Below are positions 28,019 to 37,488 of a stretch of 64,000 nt of DNA, in pieces (position 1 is the first letter of the stretch; each line of letters opens with the position of its first letter). The DNA is taken from the NCBI GenBank assembly GCA_964523015.1, contig CAZFXN010000004.1:22201-86200 (forward strand). The letters run 5' to 3'. The position numbers were made by a program, and so were the translations under genes. This DNA is from JAWXBT01 sp964523015 (lineage in GTDB: Bacteria; Bdellovibrionota_C; UBA2361; J135). The notes under the pieces were generated by a model. It did not search any database and was not told the origin of the DNA. It saw only the letters and a program-made list of their open reading frames with translations.

Positions 28019-28885
28019 TTAGCTTCGTAAGCAACGTTCCTCAATTCCCTTAAGTGCCTCTTGGTTAATCACAAGATATTTATACTTAAGAAGGTCGTAC
28101 ACGTTAACTCCGGCAACTGGTATCATCTTAATGTTACCAATGTTACTTGTTGCTCTTACTGCTTTCAAAGCAGTCTCTGTAGTTAACTCCGGCATTACAA
28201 TCAAAGCAGAATTTTTATTTATGCCGATATCCTTAAGAGCTTTTGTTACTTCAGAAGTTTTACCGCTCTTAACTTCCAATTTATCAAGAATCACAACCTG
28301 TTCAGCTTTAACTTTCTGAGATAAAGCAGCACATAATGCTTTTCTTTTTACTTCTTTTGGAATTTTAAATTCGTAGCTTCTTGGTGTTGGACCATGTACT
28401 ACAGCACCACCAACCCATAATGGAGAAACGCTACTTCCAGCTCGTGCGCGTCCTGAGCCTTTTTGCTTCATTGGCTTTTTCTTACCACCTTTCATTTCGC
28501 TACGGGTAAGCACGTCATGAGTACCAGCACGTCTCTTGGCTAACTGCCAACGTACAACTTGGTGCACAAGATGCGCGTATGCAGGAGCACCGAACACTTC
28601 TGGATTAAGATCCACAGTACCAGCACTGCCACCCTTCATATCTTTTAGAGCGCACTGCAAGGAACCAGAGAGCTTCTTTGTTTTTNNNNNNNNNNNNNNN
28701 NNNNNNNNNNNNNNNNNNNNNNNNNNNNNNNNNNNNNNNNNNNNNNNNNNNNNNNNNNNNNNNNNNNNNNNNNNNNNNNNNNNNNTTTTTTTCGAACTTT
28801 TTTTCGCAGTTGCTGTCTCTGTTTCTTTCGTTGCCATTTTCCCTGTCATTTCCCCTGCCATTTTCTTTTCCGTTTTCGCTTCCAC
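28019..28885 (-). CDS. rplD: 50S ribosomal protein L4, N-terminal extension interrupted by assembly gap
   Basis: The L4 core is clear: VDLNPEVFGAPAYAHLVHQVV, KMKGGKKPMKQKGSGRARAGS-like tip, and VAGVNVYDLLKYKYLVI. Ahead of it is a Lys/Thr/Met/Glu-rich extension (GKMATK-type repeats) broken by 100 N. The 100 N happen to keep frame, but the true length is unknown. L4 commonly regulates the S10 operon. Confidence 0.93.
   Translation of the reverse strand: MEAKTEKKMAGEMTGKMATKETETATAKKSSKKXXXXXXXXXXXXXXXXXXXXXXXXXXXXXXXXXXKTKKLSGSLQCALKDMKGGSAGTVDLNPEVFGAPAYAHLVHQVVRWQLAKRRAGTHDVLTRSEMKGGKKKPMKQKGSGRARAGSSVSPLWVGGAVVHGPTPRSYEFKIPKEVKRKALCAALSQKVKAEQVVILDKLEVKSGKTSEVTKALKDIGINKNSALIVMPELTTETALKAVRATSNIGNIKMIPVAGVNVYDLLKYKYLVINQEALKGIEERCLRS
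28686..28785. other. Assembly gap (100 N) inside rplD
   Basis: Placeholder gap flanked by T runs (Lys codons on the coding strand), in the low-complexity extension of L4. Confidence 0.95.
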
Positions 28886-28942
28886 TTTCTTTTCCGCCTC
28901 TACGACGAATCCTTTAAATAATCAAAATTTAAGCTGCTGCAT

Positions 28943-29677
28943 TTACGCCGCTGCCTGTTCAGTTGAATCCGTTGGGGTCACTGGAGCTGCTTTTGGAGCT
29001 GCCTCTGGAGCAACTGTTCCTGTGAAAGTCTTAACCGCCCGACGAACAACAACCATACCACCTTTAGACCCTGGAACTGCGCCCTTTATTAAAAGGACAT
29101 TGTCCGCTGGTCTAACAGCGATGATCTCTAAATTTTGTACAGTTACCTGATCTCCACCATAACGACCTGGCATTTTCTTGTTTTTCATAACTCGTCCAGG
29201 AGTTTTACGGCAACCAATGGCCCCGATATGACGCTCTACTTCATGAGTACCGCGAGATGCTGGTTGTCCTTTTACTTTGAATCTACGAACAACACCTGAG
29301 AAACCGCAACCAATTGAAGTACCAGTTACATCAACATACTGACCTTCAGTAAACAGATCAGCAGCTTTAACTTCTGTACCCAATGTCCAGCCTAGAGTAT
29401 TAATATCACAACGGATCTCTTCGACATGAGTGAACATTCCCTTGCCTGCCTTAGCAAAGTGTCCAGTCTGAGCCTTATTGGTGTTCTGTGACTTGCGTTT
29501 ACCGAAGCCAAACTGAACAGCCGTATAGCCGCCGTTATTGTCACTCTTAAGATCAAGGACAACACAAGGTCCTGTCTCTACAACTGTGACTGGAATACAC
29601 TCGCCCTCTTTATTGAAGACCTGTGACATTCCTATCTTTTTTCCAACCAATCCTTCCGGATATTGTTTCGAAGCCAT
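28943..29677 (-). CDS. rplC: 50S ribosomal protein L3
   Basis: 244 residues. GLVGKKIGMSQVF start, the VKGQPASRGTHEVERHIGAIG loop and GRVMKNKKMPGRYGGDQVTV. The last about 25 residues are Ala/Pro/Thr-rich, an extra tail. Confidence 0.97.
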   Translation of the reverse strand: MASKQYPEGLVGKKIGMSQVFNKEGECIPVTVVETGPCVVLDLKSDNNGGYTAVQFGFGKRKSQNTNKAQTGHFAKAGKGMFTHVEEIRCDINTLGWTLGTEVKAADLFTEGQYVDVTGTSIGCGFSGVVRRFKVKGQPASRGTHEVERHIGAIGCRKTPGRVMKNKKMPGRYGGDQVTVQNLEIIAVRPADNVLLIKGAVPGSKGGMVVVRRAVKTFTGTVAPEAAPKAAPVTPTDSTEQAAA

Positions 29678-29745
29678 AAATTCTTCCAGTTAATACATTC
29701 TGGCTGATAAATCCTGCCACCTACGGCAACAGAACTATCCCCGCA

Positions 29746-30060
29746 TTATTGCAACTTAATCTCAACATCTATTCCAGTAGACAATTCGAGTTTCCCAAGA
29801 TCATCAATCGTCTGTTGGGTTGGCTCAAGGATGTCCAATAACCGCTTATGAGTTCTAATCTCAAACTGCTCCCGAGATTTTTTATCTACGTGAGGAGAGC
29901 GGTTAACTGTAAATCTCTCAATCCGTGTCGGCAAAGGTAGCGGTCCAGCAACTCGTCCACCAGTTCTACGAACAATCTGAACGATCTCTCCAACAGCAGA
30001 ATCAAGCAGCTTGTGATCGTAGCCCTTAAGCCTTATTCGAATTTTTTGTCCACCTAACAT
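29746..30060 (-). CDS. rpsJ: 30S ribosomal protein S10
   Basis: 104 residues: [53 protein letters not shown]. Also NusE, a partner of NusG-type factors in antitermination. First gene of the S10 block after tuf. Confidence 0.98.
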   Translation of the reverse strand: MLGGQKIRIRLKGYDHKLLDSAVGEIVQIVRRTGGRVAGPLPLPTRIERFTVNRSPHVDKKSREQFEIRTHKRLLDILEPTQQTIDDLGKLELSTGIDVEIKLQ

Positions 30061-30080
30061 TGGTCAATTCCTTTTTTCTT

Positions 30081-30115
30081 GCTGGAGTAAGTTGCTTAAA
30101 ACAACTCACTCCAGC
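30081..30115 (-). promoter_or_regulatory. 14-bp RNA hairpin between tuf and rpsJ
   Basis: Arms GCTGGAGT-A-AGTTG (30081-30094) and CAACT-C-ACTCCAGC (30102-30115). In the coding-direction RNA the one mismatch becomes a G-U pair, giving 14 paired positions with a 7-base loop. No U run follows on that strand, so it is not a classical terminator. It sits just before the rpsJ Shine-Dalgarno and may be a processing site or control element. Confidence 0.7.
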
Positions 30116-30127
30116 TCTTACAGTTTC

Positions 30128-31324
30128 TTAAGCAATAATCTCTGTTACAACACCAGCACCAACTGTCTTACCACCCTCACGGATAGCAAAACGGCTCTGC
30201 TTCTCTAAAGCGATTGGCTGAATCAAGTCAATCTCTACAGTGATGTTGTCACCAGGCATAGCCATCTCAACTCCTTCTGGGAGCTTTACGTTACCGGTAA
30301 CATCTGTAGTTCTGAAATAGAACTGCGGACGGTATCCGTTAAAGAATGGCTTATGACGTCCACCCTCAGCTTGTGTAAGGATGTAAGTTTCTGCTTTAAA
30401 TTTTGTATGAGGTTTAATTGTGCCAGGAGCAGCAAGAACCTGTCCACGCTCAATGTCCTCTCTCTTAAGACCACGAAGCAAGCAACCAACGTTGTCACCA
30501 GCCTGACCAGAATCAAGAAGTTTTCTAAACATCTCAACACCAGTTACTACAGTCTTAACTGTGTCACGAAGACCGATAATCTCGATTTCTTCGCCAACTT
30601 TTACGATACCACGCTCAATACGACCTGTTGCTACAGTTCCACGACCTTGGATCGAGAACACGTCTTCAACTGGCATAAGGAATGGCTTAGCAGTGTCACG
30701 CTCAGGAACTGGAATGTACTCATCAAGAGTAGCAAGTAGTTTCTGAATTGACTGCATACCTAGCTCATCATCATCTCCCTTAAGAGCCTTTAATGCAGAA
30801 CCCTTAATAATTGGAGTTGTGTCTCCAGGGAATTTGTATTGATTTAGAAGATCTCTTACTTCCATCTCAACAAGTTCCAAGAGCTCTTGATCATCAACTA
30901 GATCAACTTTGTTTAAGAAAACAACGATGTGTGGCACACCAACTTGGCGAGCCAACAGAATATGCTCTCGTGTTTGAGGCATCGGTCCATCAGAAGCTGA
31001 TACAACAAGTACAGCGCCGTCCATCTGAGCAGCACCAGTAATCATGTTCTTTACGTAGTCAGCATGGCCTGGACAATCGACGTGAGCATAGTGACGATTA
31101 ACTGTCTCGTACTCAACGTGTGCTGAAGCAATCGTTACAGTCTTTGAATCGTCACGAACTGTTCCGCCTTTAGCGATATCGCTATAAGCTTTTGCGGTAG
31201 CCATTCCTAATTTTGCCTGCGTGTTTACCAGAGCAGCAGTAAGGGTGGTTTTACCGTGGTCAACGTGACCAATAGTTCCCACGTTTACGTGCGGCTTGGT
31301 CCTTTCAAATTTTGCTTTTGACAT
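30128..31324 (-). CDS. tuf: Elongation factor Tu
   Basis: 398 residues. G1 [10 protein letters not shown]3 DCPGHADY, G4 NKVD and G5-type SALKA motifs, effector region [20 protein letters not shown]. Brings aminoacyl-tRNA to the ribosome. The effector-region sequence differs slightly from the usual 'KARGITI', reading [10 protein letters not shown]. Lies between fusA and rpsJ. Confidence 0.97.
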   Translation of the reverse strand: MSKAKFERTKPHVNVGTIGHVDHGKTTLTAALVNTQAKLGMATAKAYSDIAKGGTVRDDSKTVTIASAHVEYETVNRHYAHVDCPGHADYVKNMITGAAQMDGAVLVVSASDGPMPQTREHILLARQVGVPHIVVFLNKVDLVDDQELLELVEMEVRDLLNQYKFPGDTTPIIKGSALKALKGDDDELGMQSIQKLLATLDEYIPVPERDTAKPFLMPVEDVFSIQGRGTVATGRIERGIVKVGEEIEIIGLRDTVKTVVTGVEMFRKLLDSGQAGDNVGCLLRGLKREDIERGQVLAAPGTIKPHTKFKAETYILTQAEGGRHKPFFNGYRPQFYFRTTDVTGNVKLPEGVEMAMPGDNITVEIDLIQPIALEKQSRFAIREGGKTVGAGVVTEIIA

Positions 31325-31376
31325 TGTCTAAGCTCCCTTCAGTTAATTAAAAAATTGTTTATTCCCTATCTTTCGT

Positions 31377-33470
31377 TTACTTGCTCACTATGCTTTCTTG
31401 AATATTATTCGGTACCGGCGAATAGTGATGGTATTCCATGGTGAAGCTTGCCCTTCCTTGTGACATAGACCTCATATCAGTTGCGTATCCGAACATCTCA
31501 GCAAGAGGCACTTCAGCTTTTACAGCCTGGGCATTGCCGCGAGGTTCCATACCAAGAATCTGACCTCTTCGTCGATTAATGTCACCTACCACGTTGCTAA
31601 CGAAATCATCTGGGGTCACAACCTCAAGTGCCATGATCGGCTCAAGGAGAACTAGTCCCGCTCTGCGGCAAGCTTCCTTTACGCACATTGATCCGGCGAT
31701 CTTAAAGGCCATTTCACTTGAGTCAACCTCATGGTAGCTACCGTAGTAAAGTGCCACCTTGAGATCTATCACTGGGTAATTCGCTAATATACCACCCTGT
31801 AACGCTTCAATAACGCCGTTCTCAACTGCTGGGACATACTCGCGAGGTATAATTCCACCCTTGATCTCATCAACAAACTCAAATCCCTTACCTGGGCCAA
31901 GAGGTTCAACTCTCAAGAGAACATGTCCAAATTGGCCTCGACCACCAGTCTGTTTTGCATACTTAACTTCATGCTCAACAGTACTTTTAATAGTTTCGCG
32001 GTAGGCCACCTGTGGTTTACCAACTGTTGTTGATACGCCGAACTCTCTAAAAAGTCTCTGTTGAACCACATCTAGGTGAAGCTCACCCATTCCTGACATG
32101 ATTGTCTGTCCTGATTCATGATCAGTAGACAAACGAAGTGATGGATCCTCTTTAGCTAACTTAGAAAGAGCAATTCCCATCTTCTCTTCATCAGCCTTAG
32201 TTTTTGGCTCAACAGCTACGGATATAACTGGAGGTGGGGCATAAATACTTTGCAATCGAACTGGATTATCAATATCACAGATTGTATCGCCAGTAATTGT
32301 TTCCTTCATAGAAACAATCGCCCCGATATCACCTGCACAGATCTCTTTAGTATCTTCACGCTTATCAGCATGCATCTTAACAAGTCTGCCAACTCTCTCT
32401 TTTTTATTACGAGTTGAGTTTAGCACTGTCATACCAGTTTCAAGTTTACCGGAGTAAACTCGAACGAAAGTAAGAACGCCGACATAAGGATCAGTTACGA
32501 TTTTAAAAGCGAGAGCAGACAAAGGAGCATCATCTTGTGCTTCTCGAGTAATCTCCTTAGTTTCATCATCAGGATCTAATCCGACTACTGGAGGTAATTC
32601 CAAAGGAGATGGAAGATAGTCAATAACGCAATCTAGAAGTGGCTGAACACCTTTATTCTTAAAGGCCGCTCCACAGATAACTGGAAAAGCTTCCATAGTT
32701 AAGCAGATCTTTCGTAGACCACGCTTAATCTCAGCTTCAGTAAGCTTCTCACCAGCAAGATATTTTTCTAGAAGATCTTCATTGTACTCAGCAACACACT
32801 CAATCATGTAGTCATGAGCTTTTTGAGCTTCTTCCATCATCTCGGCTGGAATATCGCGATATTCAAACTTTGCACCCAAAGAATCATCAAGGTAGAAAGT
32901 TGCGCGCATCTTTACTAGATCGATAATGCCTTGGAATGTGCTTTCACGACCGATTGGAATCTGAATCGGAATCGGCTTTACTCCTAAGCGAGCCTTAATG
33001 CTCTCTACGCAGAACTCAAAACTTGCCCCAGCGCGATCCATCTTATTAATAAAGCAGAATCTTGGAACTTTGAACTTAGAAGCTTGACGCCAAACTGTTT
33101 CAGATTGTGGCTCAACACCGCTCACGCCATCGAAAACAACAACACCACCATCAAGCACTCGAAGACTTCGCTCAACTTCAATTGTAAAGTCTACGTGTCC
33201 AGGTGTGTCGATCAGATTAATACGATGCTTAGGATACTGATCATCAGATCCAGACCAGAAACAGGTCGTTGCAGCAGAGGTAATAGTAATACCACGCTCC
33301 TGCTCAAGCTCCATGTAATCCATAGTGGCTGCGCCATCATGAACTTCGCCGATCTTATAGTTTACCCCAGTATAATAAAGGATACGCTCAGACGTAGTAG
33401 TCTTGCCGGCGTCAATGTGCGCCATGATGCCGATGTTTCGCGTTTTATTAAGATCAATTTTCTCTGACAC
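31377..33470 (-). CDS. fusA: Elongation factor G
   Basis: 697 residues. Translocase GTPase with [27 protein letters not shown] and NKMDRAGA. Domains II-V follow with GMGELHLDV and the C-terminal [13 protein letters not shown]. Starts 160 bp after rpsG on the same strand. Confidence 0.98.
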   Translation of the reverse strand: MSEKIDLNKTRNIGIMAHIDAGKTTTSERILYYTGVNYKIGEVHDGAATMDYMELEQERGITITSAATTCFWSGSDDQYPKHRINLIDTPGHVDFTIEVERSLRVLDGGVVVFDGVSGVEPQSETVWRQASKFKVPRFCFINKMDRAGASFEFCVESIKARLGVKPIPIQIPIGRESTFQGIIDLVKMRATFYLDDSLGAKFEYRDIPAEMMEEAQKAHDYMIECVAEYNEDLLEKYLAGEKLTEAEIKRGLRKICLTMEAFPVICGAAFKNKGVQPLLDCVIDYLPSPLELPPVVGLDPDDETKEITREAQDDAPLSALAFKIVTDPYVGVLTFVRVYSGKLETGMTVLNSTRNKKERVGRLVKMHADKREDTKEICAGDIGAIVSMKETITGDTICDIDNPVRLQSIYAPPPVISVAVEPKTKADEEKMGIALSKLAKEDPSLRLSTDHESGQTIMSGMGELHLDVVQQRLFREFGVSTTVGKPQVAYRETIKSTVEHEVKYAKQTGGRGQFGHVLLRVEPLGPGKGFEFVDEIKGGIIPREYVPAVENGVIEALQGGILANYPVIDLKVALYYGSYHEVDSSEMAFKIAGSMCVKEACRRAGLVLLEPIMALEVVTPDDFVSNVVGDINRRRGQILGMEPRGNAQAVKAEVPLAEMFGYATDMRSMSQGRASFTMEYHHYSPVPNNIQESIVSK

Positions 33471-33630
33471 TTTACTTAATTCCTATTAAAATCCTTTTTA
33501 CCATTATGAACTGGAGAAATGTGTGGCAGACGAGGCACACAAGCGAGACGATGCGAGATATTACTAATGTAAGTCGCAGCAGCGGCGAGTGAAGTGTAAC
33601 GAAGTATGGCACCATTTATCCTGTTCATAA

Positions 33631-34101
33631 TTACCACTTAAAATGAGCAAATGCCTTATTAGCATCCGCCATCTTATGAGTGTCCTCTCTCTTTTTCACT
33701 GCACTACCACGATTCTGTGCTGCATCTAACAATTCAGCAGCTAACCGATCAGCGATCTTTCTCTCACCACGTGAGTTAGAAGCCTCAACAAGCCATCGTA
33801 TAGCTAGAGTCTCCTGCCTTCTTGGACGAACTTCACTTGGAACCTGATAAGTAGCGCCACCAACACGACGAGAACGAACTTCAACAACTGGCTTAATGTT
33901 GCTCATTGCTTTTAAAAACATACCAACCGGCTCTTCTCCAGATTTCTCAGCAACTACATCAAGGGCATCGTACACAGCTTTTTCAGCAATTCCCTTTTTA
34001 CCATCAGTCATCAAACGGTTGATAACTCTTGATACGAAGACCTTGCCAAACTTCGGATCTGGTAGAACTTCCCGTGTATAATCTCTTTTCTTTCGTGACA
34101 T
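33631..34101 (-). CDS. rpsG: 30S ribosomal protein S7
   Basis: 156 residues: [57 protein letters not shown]. Second gene of the str operon. Confidence 0.98.
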   Translation of the reverse strand: MSRKKRDYTREVLPDPKFGKVFVSRVINRLMTDGKKGIAEKAVYDALDVVAEKSGEEPVGMFLKAMSNIKPVVEVRSRRVGGATYQVPSEVRPRRQETLAIRWLVEASNSRGERKIADRLAAELLDAAQNRGSAVKKREDTHKMADANKAFAHFKW

Positions 34102-34133
34102 ATATATCCTGTATATCCAGTCCTAAAATTTAT

Positions 34134-34505
34134 CTACTTCGGCTTTTTAGTACCGTAACGTGATCGGCTCTTTTTACGATCAGTAACGCCATGAGTTTCC
34201 AGTTTTCCGCGGATGATGTGATAACGAACACCCGGAAGATCCTTAACACGACCACCCTGAATCAAAACAACAGAATGCTCTTGTAAATTATGTCCCTCAC
34301 CAGGAATGTAACTAGTTACCTCCATCCCAGTAGTGAGTCTTACCCTAGCCACTTTACGCAACGCAGAGTTCGGCTTCTTTGGGGTCTGTGTGTACACGCG
34401 AGTGCAAACGCCGCGTTTTTGCGGGCTACTGTTAAGTGCAGGAACCTTAGTTTTTTGAACTTTGGCTCGACGTCTATTTCGCACAAGCTGATTAATCGTT
34501 GGCAT
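34134..34505 (-). CDS. rpsL: 30S ribosomal protein S12
   Basis: 123 residues: [35 protein letters not shown] and [16 protein letters not shown]. Position 42-43 region keeps the Lys that streptomycin-resistance mutations change (TPKKPNS). It heads the str operon, but rpoC, its usual upstream neighbour, is 13.4 kb away. Confidence 0.98.
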   Translation of the reverse strand: MPTINQLVRNRRRAKVQKTKVPALNSSPQKRGVCTRVYTQTPKKPNSALRKVARVRLTTGMEVTSYIPGEGHNLQEHSVVLIQGGRVKDLPGVRYHIIRGKLETHGVTDRKKSRSRYGTKKPK

Positions 34506-35471
34506 ATTTGCCTGCTCCTAGATTTCTTTCCATTTCCGTTTACTTAAAGTCGAATCCTCATCACTTAACTACACCGCTCTAAAAAAGTTTCCGAATCAAA
34601 TCCGTACACTTTAAAGACACGACTAGCTAAACCTTAAGGACTGACAATACAATCTTTTATAAACTGTTCCTGGTGAGAGAAAGAAATGGTCGCGATAAAT
34701 AAACTCATCAACGATCTTTCCATGACTTTATCTTTGTAACACTTACAGTCCCGAAACATTGATTGAAAAAAATTCTAACTTCGAATCCTTTTCTTCTAAC
34801 AACGAGTCTAACCAACAGAGATGTTGCTTCCCCAGGACGAAACCTTGCATCTCCTCGTGTTACTCACATTTAGTTTTTGCAATCATTCAGTAACAAAAAT
34901 CAATATAGATAAAAATCAATATAGAAATCTGTCACTACAAATAGCAAAAAAAGCTATAAAACTCCGACTCGATCCACACTTACCGGTAATCGATTTTGGG
35001 CAACGCCCAATCTTGGCAATAAATATGCTCGGTTAGAGTCCCTATAGCAAAAAATGCGTCCCTAATGGGAAGCGTTCTGATATCATGCAAGAGGTTAAAT
35101 TGTCAAACAAACCGCCCCCGATTTCGAAATCTATTTTTAAAGGATCAAACTCAATCGGCCCAAAATCACCAAACTACCGCCAACGATGGCAGCAAACATC
35201 AAAACGATTATATTTCTATATAGAAACATAATAAGCAAGACTCTCCATTGGCCATACTGTTATTTTTTCAAACTTATTCTTGAATCAGTCATAGCACCAA
35301 ACCTAGGAACACATGATTGTCCTCTCTCGGGGGAACACATGACTGGCTCAATTTTTTAGTGAATATAACTAGCCATTTACAAGGATTATTAATAATCAAG
35401 CATATAGACTAAGCCCCCAATTCTGGGTAATATCAGGATCTATATAATCTATACGTTATAACTTAACTAAA
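34506..35471. other. 966-bp region without a convincing gene upstream of rpsL
   Basis: Must contain the rpsL promoter on the minus strand; I could not fix it. Visible items: a 16-bp tandem repeat (AAAAATCAATATAGAT) at 34895-34926; a 48-codon plus-strand frame at 35085-35231, of doubtful reality; and GGAACACATGA as direct repeats at 35306-35316 and 35332-35342, which could be remains of a mobile element end. A 71-codon frame at 34821-35036 shows no protein-like pattern. Confidence 0.5.
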
Positions 35472-35729
35472 TTATCGATAAACTTCTTTTCGATGCGCAA
35501 TTTTTACAATTGAGACAATACGAATCTGATCTTCAATTGAATAGATAATTCGATATACACCTTGGCGAACTCTATACCTTTCTTGTCCGGAGAGTTTCTG
35601 ACATCCCTGTGGGCGAGGCTCCGATCCTAGTTTTTGAATTCTCTCTGCAACTCGTAACCGATCTTTTTTGGGAATTTCTTCGAGCTCTTTTAGCGCAGAT
35701 GGCTTGATAACAATATTATAGTTTGCCAC
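35472..35729 (-). CDS. RelE/ParE-family toxin
   Basis: 85 residues with the RelE core: YNIVIKPSALKELEEIPKKD, PRPQGCQKLSGQERYRVRQG, YRIIYSIEDQIRIVSIVKIAHRKEVY. The basic and Tyr residues near the C-terminus match mRNA-cleaving RelE members. It overlaps the antitoxin by 14 bp in antitoxin-first order. Confidence 0.9.
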   Translation of the reverse strand: MANYNIVIKPSALKELEEIPKKDRLRVAERIQKLGSEPRPQGCQKLSGQERYRVRQGVYRIIYSIEDQIRIVSIVKIAHRKEVYR

Positions 35730-35964
35730 GCCGTTTTAAATCCTTCAGTACTTTTTCAAAAGGTAAATCACGCTCGTTCTTTCTCTCTTCAAAAGCAGCA
35801 AGATCTTCAGCATCTTCGGTTAGGGCTTGTCTAACAGCCTCGTTCACTAGGTCGGAAATTGAAGTTTGTATTTCAGCAGCTTTTATCCGAAGAGCTTGAT
35901 GTATGTCTTCTTCGAAATAAACGGTTGCTCTTTTACTAGTCGAATCATTATTTGGGTGTGTCAT
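35716..35964 (-). CDS. Ribbon-helix-helix antitoxin of RelBE-type pair
   Basis: 82 residues. N-terminal RHH at about 10-45 (KRATVYFEEDIHQALRIKAA, then ISDLVNEAVRQAL), acidic and charged toxin-binding tail. ATG at 35962-35964 is the predicted transcription start itself. Confidence 0.88.
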   Translation of the reverse strand: MTHPNNDSTSKRATVYFEEDIHQALRIKAAEIQTSISDLVNEAVRQALTEDAEDLAAFEERKNERDLPFEKVLKDLKRRGKL

Positions 35965-35970
35965 AGTATA

Positions 35971-35999
35971 ATTATAGCGTTTTAACGTCTTAGCGTCAA
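35971..35999 (-). promoter_or_regulatory. RelBE-type operon promoter, predicted leaderless
   Basis: Minus strand TTGACG (35994-35999), 17-bp spacer, perfect TATAAT (35971-35976). The A of the ATG is 7 bases past the -10 box. Three 8-bp direct repeats (GCGTTTTA, ACGTCTTA, GCGTCAAG on the plus strand from 35977) fit RHH operator sites. Confidence 0.8.
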
Positions 36000-36039
36000 G
36001 TAGTTATTGATCTAAGCATTTTAAGAAGTTATACCCATC

Positions 36040-36111
36040 AATTGCTGCCGATAAAGGGCCATATTTACCCGTGGCAATTCGCAGATTCGTCTGGCCCTTT
36101 CCGGCAGAATT
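36040..36111. repeat. Imperfect inverted repeat, about 20-bp arms
   Basis: Left arm AATTGCTGCCGATAAAGGGCC at positions 36040-36060 (one base more than 20, so only its core CTGCCGATAAAGGGCC need be compared) pairs with GGCCCTTTCCGGCAGAATT at 36093-36111. The loop is about 32 bases. It stands just upstream of the lipoprotein gene. It could be a REP-like or MITE-like element or an RNA structure; I see no other copy in the window. Confidence 0.55.
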
Positions 36112-36139
36112 AGTCCGTTATCCCGTTGGTAAAATTCCT

Positions 36140-36529
36140 ATGACAATTAATTATAGCAAACAGATCTCTTTGTTTTTGACTTTAGGACTGCTGATGATTC
36201 TGGCCAGCGGTTGTGGCTTTGTAGGGTCGGAACATTATTCTTCCTATGATCCTCCTGGATTCTTCTCTGGAATTTGGCATGGCATGGTTGCGCCCTATAC
36301 CCTGATATTACGGGTTATCTTTGAAACCAAATTTTATGCAATGCCGAATACAGGATGGTTTTATGATTTTGGTTTTCTTCTAGGTATTATTCTTTCAATA
36401 CCATTTGGGTGGTTGGCAGCCTTAATTGCAATACCTTGTCACATTACTGGATTCTCCCTCTTATCAATCATCAACACTCTTATAACCGCAGTTTTCGCAA
36501 GTTTGATAGACGCCTTCACTAAAGGTTGA
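36140..36529 (+). CDS. Putative lipoprotein with membrane segments, unknown function
   Basis: 129 residues from ATG 36140. A signal peptide with lipobox LASGC (about residue 25) is followed by GFVGSEHYSSYDPPGFFSGIWHGMVAPY. Two hydrophobic helices follow (FLLGIILSIPFGWLAALIAI and a C-terminal one). The frame is open further upstream to 36071, but only this start gives a proper signal sequence. Family not recognised; similar small proteins with a GxWHG-like motif next to membrane helices are often annotated as hypothetical. Confidence 0.6.
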   Translation: MTINYSKQISLFLTLGLLMILASGCGFVGSEHYSSYDPPGFFSGIWHGMVAPYTLILRVIFETKFYAMPNTGWFYDFGFLLGIILSIPFGWLAALIAIPCHITGFSLLSIINTLITAVFASLIDAFTKG

Positions 36530-36573
36530 TAAAGCACTATATAATCTATGTTATACTGTTCTAATAATGTTTG

Positions 36574-36744
36574 ATGATGCAAGTCGCACTAGATTCTCAA
36601 GTCTACTCCTACCTAAACGATGGATGGGCAGTTGATGGCCCATCTAGATCAGATCCGCTCTACAAAGAAAAATTGGCACTCGCCCGTATGATTTTTTATT
36701 TTGATAACACCCTTGGCAAAAGGGACAGTTCCTCCTGTCCCTAA
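36574..36744 (+). pseudogene. Truncated PIN-like gene start
   Basis: A 56-codon frame reads MMQVALDSQVYSYLNDGWAV, then KEKLALARMIFYFDNTLG and a stop. The Asp after a hydrophobic strand and the ARMIFYFDNTL segment recall the start of PIN-type proteins, but everything after about residue 49 is missing. The stop lies in a small hairpin, AGGGACAG/CTGTCCCT. Identification is tentative. Confidence 0.4.
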
Positions 36745-36797
36745 CGTACTGATAAGCCCCACTCCTCCAATTCATCTAACGAAATACTGTCATGGAA

Positions 36798-37313
36798 TCA
36801 GAAACCTATTCGTTTCTTTTTAATGTCTAGTGGTTGTTCAAGTTGAGCGATAAGAAAACGGACCTCCTGCAGCTCTTGCTCATGGGCTGCGAATCCTTTT
36901 GCTAGTCGGGTTTCAATCTCTTGAAGGCGTTTTTTAAGATCACTATGCTCCAGTAGCATTTCTCTGAGACGCATGAAGGCGCGCACAATTAGAATGCTCG
37001 ATTCAATCGCAATTGAACTATTTAAAACATTGGCAGCCAAACAACTGAAAGTAAAAGATTTTGCATAGTTACCATCATCATTGATTCAATCCGTAGTTCT
37101 TGCTCACTTTGTGGTCGCAATTTGCGACCACAAATCGCTAACTTCCTGATCGTCCAGCTGAAACATGAAGTCATCAGGGAACCTCCCTTTGTTTCGCATC
37201 ACCTGTTCGTTAAGCCTCTTTGGAGTCACGCCGTAAATGACAACCAGGTCCATGTCTAATATGACCCTGTGCCCTCTAAGGCTAATTATTAATGATTCTA
37301 ATTCTCTTTGCAT
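36798..37313 (-). pseudogene. ORF6N-domain protein, decayed (copy 2)
   Basis: The N-terminal part (37104-37313) reads LRGHRVILDMDLVVIYGVTP, KRLNEQVMRNKGRFPDDFMFQL, and stops after SQIATTK. The C-terminal part (36798-37040) reads AANVLNSSIAIESSILIV, then VRAFMRLREMLLEHSDL and HEQELQEVRFLIAQLEQP. The section between them is scrambled and out of frame. The C-terminal DNA is very similar to the copy at 3.0-3.2 kb, so the two are recent relatives. Both are broken. Confidence 0.78.
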
Positions 37314-37488
37314 ACTATCCCTCTACTTTGTATATCGAGATCTTTTGTGAATAGTTGCTTCAAATGTTTTGTACGGAATAACAAATCAAGATACGGGAAT
37401 TATAACCAATCGAACTCGAAGATGATTTCACTCTCAACTTAAGTTACAATCGGGTGCTTGTAACCGTTTTACACCCAGGATTTGTACA

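Noticed and set aside
34821..35036. 71-codon plus frame upstream of rpsL
   Set aside because: No conserved pattern; part of it is a 16-bp tandem repeat.
35085..35231. 48-codon plus frame
   Set aside because: Basic and Pro/Ser-rich with no promoter or ribosome-binding site I can trust; noted only in the region entry.
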